Origin: Effrenium voratum
Lineage: Eukaryota > Sar > Dinophyceae > Suessiales > Symbiodiniaceae
Direction of reading: 5' to 3'
Assembly: GCA_963377175.1 (NCBI GenBank)
Contig: CAUJNA010000180.1
Span: forward strand, 297,633-361,632
Length of the DNA: 64,000 bases
The translations under genes and the position numbers were made by a program. A model generated the notes under the pieces. That model did not search any database and had not been told where the DNA came from. It saw only the letters and a list, made by a program, of their open reading frames with translations. The first letter of the stretch is position 1, and each line of letters begins with the position of its first letter. Below are positions 56,656 to 64,000 of the stretch, piece by piece.

Positions 56656-58184
56656 AATGCAAAAACTACACCCAACGTGCAAATAAAATAAAGCAACCTT
56701 TCACAAGTTGACCAAAGGACCTGGAAAGAAATGGCGAATCACTTTTGGTACACGGACTCAGCAAAAAACAACACATGGAAAACCAAAAGCGCTTCCAACG
56801 CCGATGCGTTCTGGGCAAGTGAGCTGGCTTGGATGTGCAACAATTATAGCCATACCCCAAGGACCTGCTTGTTCAGAAAAGTCCCCAAACCCAGATCAAA
56901 GTGTTGGTTTGTAGAAAGCACCCTGGGTGAACAGAATGGGAATCAACCTTGCGAACAGTGCGACAGACATCTTCTCACACTGAGGCGCAATTGATGTGGT
57001 TCCCTGAGGCAATGAAGTCGATGCCACAACTCTCAAACCAACCCCCTCTGTATGTCCTTGTTCATTTAGAGGGGGTTCACCTTTAAGGCCGCCAAGGAAA
57101 GTCATCTCCTGATTGAACAATCCTTTCATTAGGCACTTCTCATCTGGGCCAGACTGTGATCTCCTGCAGAAATTAAATGAAAATAATGGAAACCCAAAAG
57201 CAGGAAAGGAAAGCTAAGTCTGGCAATGCTCTCAGTGGCTTACCCTCCATTGCTCGGAACGCAAGGCTCCCGGCTGCTGCGATCTCTGCTGGCCCTCGGC
57301 CGTCATTCTGCGGATAAAGATCGTCTGGCTGTGTCTCGTTTGCTGTCCAGTCGGAGGCTTGTGCTTTTACTCCGTTCTAGATGTTTTATTTCTTTGTTTC
57401 TTTCTGGTGTTTGTTTTGACCCCAGTGCAATGTTTGCAGCGTGCAGGCCTGCATTGAATCAGGACTTCCGTCACAGAGGGTCCCTCGGCTTGCCTTAAGG
57501 ACGGCTCTTGGGGTGTTAAATTGCTTTACTTGGTAATTGATTCCTTAGGTAGCAAGGCACCCGTAGAGAAAAAGCAAAACCAGGGATGAGCCCGGATACT
57601 TGTTTCGTATCGCAATGGGCTTCTCCAACCCAAAACCCGGGAGGGGGGGGGGAGGAAGTTGCGGATCCAACAATCAAAGGGCACCAAACCCTTTGTCAGG
57701 CGAGCCACAACCAATATTCATTGCGTGCCAAACTCCATGGGAATTTGATGAGTATAGTGCCCATTGTCCGAGTGCTAATTTTGGAAAGTCTGTCAAATCT
57801 CAACCTCCGTGGATGTCATCTAAATGATGGCAAATATGATGGTACATCTACTAGATTATGGTAACTATCGACTTCCCAAGTCTCTGTTAAAGTGCCGTGA
57901 CTAAAGCCCTCAGGAACCCGGGGCCCCGCTTGCTGCAAATGTTCAGATTGAATCATAGGGCGTGCAAGGGCATTCCCGATTAAGAGAAAACAGGGCCCCA
58001 GTTTTTTTTCCCACAAACTGAATGTACGCACATGTACACACGACTGTCTTCTGGGTGATATTCGCTCTGTCAGAGAAGGCACATGGAATCTTCGCCCCAG
58101 GGCGTATAACCTTTTGACACAAACACGCCATCACCAAACACGTCACGCTTGCAGCCATGCCAAAATAGGCGGTGGGAGTGGTGG

Positions 58185-58225
58185 GTGTCTTGTGTTTTTC
58201 CAAAAAGGGGTGCCCTCAAAAAAAA
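58185..58225 (+). repeat. dispersed hairpin element, partial copy
   Basis: GGGTGTCTTGTGTTTTTCC followed by AAAAAGGGGTGCCCTC and an A/CA-rich tail. The second module is well kept, the first is diverged. Confidence 0.4.
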
Positions 58226-58841
58226 CACAAAGCGCCACATATCCATATCAATAAGAACCGTTCAGTCCAAAAGCCTTTGCAAACCAAAGTCCGTGCGAGG
58301 TCGCTCAGAAATACTTGCTCAGAACGACGCACAGGATCGGATTGCTCGTTTTGCTTCTAGCCACTCTGCCATCAATATTGTGGCTCGTTTCAGCCTGTAT
58401 CTTACTTCCCCCCCAGTCAAGCCGAAATCAAAACGGATTGGAGCTTCTCGCAGTCACCAAACAGAATGAACGTGCACTTTGGAAGGGACTTCACTAGTTG
58501 GGTTCGGTGATGGTGCCCTTTGATTAGTTGGGTAGGGCTCCATATTTCGCCTTGGAATCACCTGCCAAAGAGAAACTCACTTTAATTTGGCCAAAAGGCG
58601 ATGCTGAAAACCACCAACAGGGCAATTGTTTCAACCCCCCTTCTTGTCCAACTTTCACCCCTGAAGGTCATCCCTTTTTAACTCCCAATAAAAGCCATCC
58701 TCAAAGAGTACTTGTTGCAAGGAAAATCCACGCGGGACGTCAGCACATGGCCATGGGCCGACATTTACATCACCCAACTTCAAGGAAAAGAATACCAAAC
58801 GTGACATTGAAGTTCAACAGCCAAGGACGGATAGGAAGCCC

Positions 58842-58876
58842 TGTGACTATCGGAAAGTCACTTCCCGATAGTCACA
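58842..58876. other. perfect 12-base inverted repeat with 11-base loop
   Basis: TGTGACTATCGG at 58,842-58,853 and its exact reverse complement CCGATAGTCACA at 58,865-58,876. No coding or terminator context is recognised. It could be a small hairpin element or a recent snap-back duplication. Confidence 0.75.
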
Positions 58877-61574
58877 AGACGGTATCGTCCAGGGGAATCG
58901 GTCCGAGGTGCTTGGCACGGCTTCCGCTCCTGACTGGCCAGCTGAGCGAAAATTCACGTAGGCAGATGAGGGAGCCGTAAGGGAACATAAGGGAACCTAA
59001 AGGAAACATGTGGGAAGTAAGGAACCTGATGGACAATGGACAACAAGAGGACCGCTGGAAACTCAGGGAACATTAGAAAATGATGGATGACTAACAAATG
59101 ATGGAACTGAGCGCTCCAAAGACCCTATCGCAAGGTGCAAGGGTAGAAGTTTGGCCCCTGGAAAACACAATCAAAGGACCCAAGAGAAAATGCCCAGATT
59201 TGTGGTTTGGTCATTGTTTTGAGGTTCGGGTGCTCCCCTGCTGAACCAACACAAACACGGCAACTGAAGGAAACTTTGAGGTAGCGCCTGAAGGTCTGCA
59301 CGATTCCCAGTCTCCGTTGTTGGACCGTGTTGGGGGCGCCTTGACAAACATAGGATCTTCTGATGTGGCAGAGTTGCCCATAAGGTCGGGTTCCGTTCAG
59401 CGACGGGAGATGGTGTTGAGAGAGAAACGAAAAGGCAAAGCTAATAGGAACCACGGGAGGGTCAGAAAGTTTCTATGACAGCGTTGACTACAAGGATGCA
59501 CGGGGATGACACGGCACAGGGACGCAGCAAAGGAGCGATGTGACCGCAGTCAACATGAGCCTTTTGAGCACGATGTGCCTGCACTCTGCACACTCAAAAC
59601 TTGGAACACAACTGTTCGGGACGTAAAAGAAACCAACAACAACGAATGAGTGCCACAAACATAAGAGGGGTGCCCAGAAGAGGAAGTCAACAAAAACAAT
59701 CAGGTGCGAACCCCTGCCCCTCCGGGAAATCCGCATCTCCTGCGGCTGTCACTGCGCCTGGCTTGGGTCAGCACCAATTCTGGCAGAGCGTAGTTGTAAG
59801 TGTCGTTGTACGCTGAGTGTAGATTGCGAAGCTCAAATCTAAGATCCCCCAGATACACTCAGATGCTCATCTGCCTTTCGTGCTTTGCTCATGCAGTGCT
59901 TGCAATGGTCTCACTTTCAGCCACCTGCGACAGGACATTTTACTTGACCCTTCTTTTCAGGAAACCTTCAAAATCCCAGGGACAACAGCTTGTTAAAAAA
60001 AAAAAAACGATGGTTGAACATAATGGGGAATCAACACTAGCTACGTGAATGTTTACATACCGACCAAAAATGCCCGCAAAGCCTTTGAAGGCGCAATAAT
60101 TTGCCCGGCTAACTGCTACCAACATGGCACCCGTAAGGGCAACGCCGGGGGGAGGGTAGAGCTGTCAATGCGGAAGACACGAAAGCATCATGCTTCTTTG
60201 CTCATTGCTTCAACGAGCAAGATCGTCTAAACTTCGACGTCCACGTCAAGTGGGCAGGCTGCACCTGTTTTGGTCCTGTGCAACACCCGATGGCACTGCG
60301 AGTTGCCAAAGCGCGGGCTTGCTGTAGATGCTAGAGCAGCCTTCAACCCCTTGCTACTTCAGGGGCGCCAAACCCCCGTCACATCTCAAAAGAAGCCGTG
60401 GATGGACGCGCATCTGGCCGCCATTGTCACAACACACCTTCAAAAGATAAACACACATCTTCAAATTAAACAAAAGCGCCTGGTCAGGCAAGCTCCTGTG
60501 GCTAAACGTAAAGTGCGGGATATACGGGCTCTGGAAAGGCCAGAGCAACTCCCAGGCTGTCCCAGCTTGCGCCAGCAACTTTGTACATCCATGCGAAAGG
60601 CATCGCACCGCTTCTTCTGCGTAAACCGCTACAGTGTTTCTCAAAATGACAAAGCAACAAAACTGGTTGGTCGGAATTTGGTTCCCCTCTAAACCATCCA
60701 ATGAGGGGACGTATGTGCGATTCATGCAGTCATTGCAACGCGGCAATGCCATGATGTCAGGTACAAAGCAAGGAGCAGCCAGTTTCGCGTTTGAAAAGTT
60801 GGTGGTTGGCAGTGCCATCCCGTGACACGACACGAGCCGCACATAAGACTCGAGACTCGCTCTCCAACCGGACCAAGGTGGCACTTTTGCGCCCTGGAAC
60901 AAGTTTCTCAAACAAGGTAGCCTTGAAAGTAGTGAACTGAGAGACCTTGTTTTTGGGTTGTAATTTTGTACTTCGCGGGAAAACAACGGAAACACATTCT
61001 GGTAAAACTACAACTGCTGAGCTGGCGGCAACGCAGGAGCTGGTAGGCCCATCCTCACCTCCAGTTTAACGGGACAAGCGCAAAGCAAGGAAGTGACAAG
61101 CAATCCAGAAGGCACGGCAGAACACAGCGCTCTTTGAAAATCCGCTTAACACGGCAACTCTGCCATGTTCAATAGGCCTGTGTAAGCCACCAACAAGGGG
61201 AAATCGAGCAAGTTGACCATCCCCGAAACAAGAAAAACCGAACAGTGGCGAAGTTTTGTCAGCAGTTTGACATAAGCGACACATCATTTATGAAGAGCCT
61301 TCAAAATATACAAGTTCGTGTTACCTCTCCACGTAAGCTTGTTGCGCCGATTTGGCGAGCCATTGTCCTTCTTAATGCTCGCTTAATCTCCCGATTCGCT
61401 TGCAGCAATCGCTACTGACACCTCCGCGTTCAAGCACAGGCCTTGTGGTGAACTTCCTTGATCTTGTCGTATCACCGAGCAGTTGGCTGGGAAAGATCCC
61501 CGCTCGCTCATCCATACAATCTTCTCATCCTTGGCCAAATCCCGGAAACTTTCGCCGCCGAAAGCAGAAGACTG

Positions 61575-61777
61575 GCAACAACAACAATGATGATGACCAC
61601 AGCCACAGCCACAACCACAACCCGAACCTCCACAACAGCATCAACCATGCCAACGGCTCCAAAGAAAGCGGCTGCGACGACAACGACAACAGCACAACCA
61701 CCGCCAGTGCCACCGCATCCATCCACCACATAAAACAACACACTAACAACAGCAGCAGCAGCAACAGCAACAGTCAA

Positions 61778-61829
<52 letters not shown>

Positions 61830-62291
61830 CCAGCACCAGCACCAGCACCAGCACCAGCACCACCAACAACAACAACAATGACAACCACAACAACAACAAC
61901 AACAACAACCACAACAACAACAACAACAACAAACAAACAAACAAACAAACAAACAAACAAACAAACAAACAAACAACCTGCAACTGCAACAGCGACAGCG
62001 ATAGCGACAAGAACAGCAATAACAGCAACAGCAAGAACAAGAACAAGAACTAGAACAGTACCAGCAACAACAACAACAAACAACAAACAACAAACCACAA
62101 ACAACAAACAACAAACAACAAGCAACAAACTTATTGCCAACAAGCAACAAGCAACCAGCAACAAGCAACAAACAACAAACAGCAAACACCAAAAAAAACA
62201 AAAAAAAACAACAACAACAACACCACCACCACCACCACCAACAACAACAACCAACAACCAACAACCAACAACCAACAACCAACAACAACAA

Positions 62292-62322
<31 letters not shown>

Positions 62323-62451
62323 AACAGCAACAACAACAGCAACAGCAACAGCAACAGCAACATCAACAACAAGAACAAGAAAAAGAACAAGAACAACAAC
62401 AACCACACTAGCAGCAGAAATAACAACAACAATAACAACACCAACACCAGC

Positions 62452-62501
<50 letters not shown>

Positions 62502-62715
62502 GAACAACAACAACATCTGCAACTGCAACTGCAACTGCGCCAGCAACAGCGACAGCAACAGCGACAGCGACAGCAACAGCAATAACAGCAACAGCAAGAA
62601 CAATAACAAGAACAAGAACACCAACAACAACCACAGCAGCAGCAGCAGCAACAACAACAATAACAACAGCAACAACAACAACAACAACAACAACAGCAGC
62701 AGCAACAACAACTGC
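61575..62715 (+). repeat. CAA/CAG trinucleotide array
   Basis: Over 1.1 kb of CAA, CAG and CCA-type triplets with AAAC interruptions (61,925-61,975). All frames on both strands stay open for long stretches, giving poly-N, poly-T and poly-L text; these are not genes. Internal blocks (CAGCAACAGCAA at 61.75-61.83 kb, CACCAG at 61.83-61.87 kb) are purer than the rest. Confidence 0.92.
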
Positions 62716-63024
62716 CTGCCGCACCCGACGCCTACGCAGAAGGAGAAACCCGTAGGCATAGAAGGCTGGTTCACAACCAGCAGCGCAGTTGCTTGGTTTT
62801 GCAAACCTGGCTGATGTCCGATATTCGACAGATTTGGCCTTGCCTGACAAAACCTACCCAATGCTGCATTGCCTGTTTTGAGACCATTGCCCAATTCGCG
62901 CTGCTACAAGTTTCACACTCAACATTGCGCAAGGGAATTACCACTTTACTTTGCCAACCGGCACCAACAACTCAGCCACAGAAGCAGACATCAACAAAAT
63001 GTTCACTACCAATACAACAAGAAA

Positions 63025-63295
63025 AACGACGACGACAACACAACAACACTAACACAAACACCAACACCAACGCCACCACCACCACCAACAAAAACAAACA
63101 CCACCCACAATAACAACAACAGCGCCAGCTCCCGCAGCAGCAGCAGCAGCAGCAACAATAACGGCCACAGCAACAACAAAAACAACCACAACCAATGCGA
63201 CTAAGACACCGACGCCGACACCAGCACCGAGACCGGTACCAAGACCGACGCCAACGCCAACATCAACAACAACAAGAACAACAACAACGCGCCGT
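63025..63295 (+). repeat. second CAA/CAC/GACACC triplet array
   Basis: CAACAC, CACCAC and CAGCAG triplets, then GACGCC/GACACC-like units at 63.20-63.26 kb. The same kind of sequence as the array at 61.6-62.7 kb, separated by about 300 bases of complex sequence. Confidence 0.85.
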
Positions 63296-63579
63296 CGTCG
63301 CGTAAACGCGCGAACGACTGGCGCGCCCTTGGCTACCACTTGGAATTCACTGGTTTTTACGAGTCATTTGTGGGTTGGCAATGCTGAAGGCTAGTTAAGA
63401 CGCATCATGTAACTATGCATAATTGCTGACAAAATGAGTGTTTCGCCTAGCAAACGTACTCGGCGCAAAATCAAGAAAACGTGCGCCCAGGGAACCTAAA
63501 GCCGCACAGCAGGACACCCAAACTCATTTTGCGCATTTGCAAGCACAAACCTGGCGTCACTGAAACAGCCACTCTCATT

Positions 63580-64000
63580 ATTATGTTGAACATGGTCGCA
63601 CCCCTGGACCGCTGTGTTGCCGTGAGCGTGAACGGTATTATGTTGAACATGGTGGAACCCCTCGACCGCTGTGTTCCCGTGGACATGAACGTTATGATGT
63701 TGAACATGGTGGAACCCCTGGACCGCCGTGTTCCCGTGAGCGTGAACAAAATGCTAAACATGGAGGCACCCATGGACAGCTGTGTTCCCGTAAGCTTTTG
63801 CTGTGTTTCCGTGAACGTGAACGGCATTATGTTCAACATGGTGGCACCCCTGGACCGCTGTGTTCCCGTGAACGTGAACGGCATTATGTTGAACATGGTG
63901 CACCCCTGAACCGATGTGTTCCCGTGAGCGTGAACGGTATTATGCTGCACATGGTGGAATCCCGGGACTGCTGTGTTCCCGTGAGCGTGAACGTTATTAT
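63580..64000 (+). repeat. 57-base tandem repeat running off the right edge
   Basis: Units begin (ATTATGTTGAACATGG) at about 63,580, 63,637, 63,694, 63,748, 63,826, 63,883, 63,939 and 63,996. The usual period is 57 bases; one copy is shortened by 3, one lengthened by 21 and one shortened by 1. The period is divisible by three, so the plus strand gives a 19-residue repeat (IMLNMV-PLDRCVPVSVN) and the minus strand another (GTQRSRGATMFNIMPFTFT). The one-base deletion breaks both frames near 63.9 kb. It may be satellite-like; a repetitive coding exon cannot be excluded. Confidence 0.85.

Larger units (their letters stand above)
55986..61560. other. no gene recognised
   Basis: Apart from the repeats and the inverted repeat listed separately, only scattered open frames without domain signature or joinable exons were seen. 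Weakly exon-like patches: 57.27-57.36, 58.28-58.40, 59.71-59.79 and 60.35-60.60 kb. Confidence 0.5.

Noticed and set aside
61743..62894. Minus-strand open frame of 383 codons, mostly leucine
   Set aside because: Produced by the CAA/CAG triplet array; every frame across it is open.

Overview
The window is nuclear DNA of a dinoflagellate, most likely of the Symbiodiniaceae/Suessiales type. Four things point this way. (1) GC-rich micro-exons of 26-154 bases sit in long introns, and most donors are GC or GA instead of GT, with acceptors usually AG|G. (2) Most of what can be recognised is pentatricopeptide repeat (PPR) exons in the dinoflagellate style. (3) Two degenerate protein families resemble multicopy dinoflagellate families as I remember them; this is recall, not a search. 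(4) Several short sequences resemble the dinoflagellate spliced leader (DinoSL). No prokaryotic operon, rRNA or intact tRNA was seen. The long uninterrupted ORFs are almost all chance or low-complexity frames; the real genes had to be read by joining small exons.

Everything recognised is on the minus strand, so the region reads as a unidirectional gene array (from high to low coordinates). From right to left: a second PPR gene (exons between about 46.6 and 42.6 kb, perhaps to 40.1 kb); an apparently intact methyltransferase gene of the leucine-carboxyl-methyltransferase-like family (PF04072 type) in ten exons from 39,241 to about 28,227; a frameshifted copy of a dinoflagellate multicopy protein (27.3-25.05 kb) with a possible relic spliced leader just before its start; a frameshifted retroelement-like protein with a possible Tpt1/KptA-like segment and an endonuclease/exonuclease/phosphatase-like segment (24.2-21.3 kb); and a large PPR gene whose exons run from 16.3 kb off the left edge.

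The rest is intron and intergenic sequence rich in repeats: long tetranucleotide arrays at 9.9-11.0 kb, a tRNA-like SINE candidate at 29.6 kb, several tandem repeats of 20-100 bases, a diverged duplication of about 2.3 kb at 47-51 kb, CAA/CAG arrays at 61.6-63.3 kb, and a 57-base tandem repeat running off the right edge. A short hairpin-forming element (inverted CCTTTTGGTTT/AAACCAA..AAAAGG next to a GGGTACCC palindrome) occurs in at least a dozen diverged copies, several inside introns, and is the best candidate for an undescribed element. From 46.7 to 64 kb only scattered exon-like islands could be seen.

Nothing suggests that the genes act in one pathway. PPR proteins in dinoflagellates are expected to act on organelle RNA; the methyltransferase substrate cannot be told from sequence.
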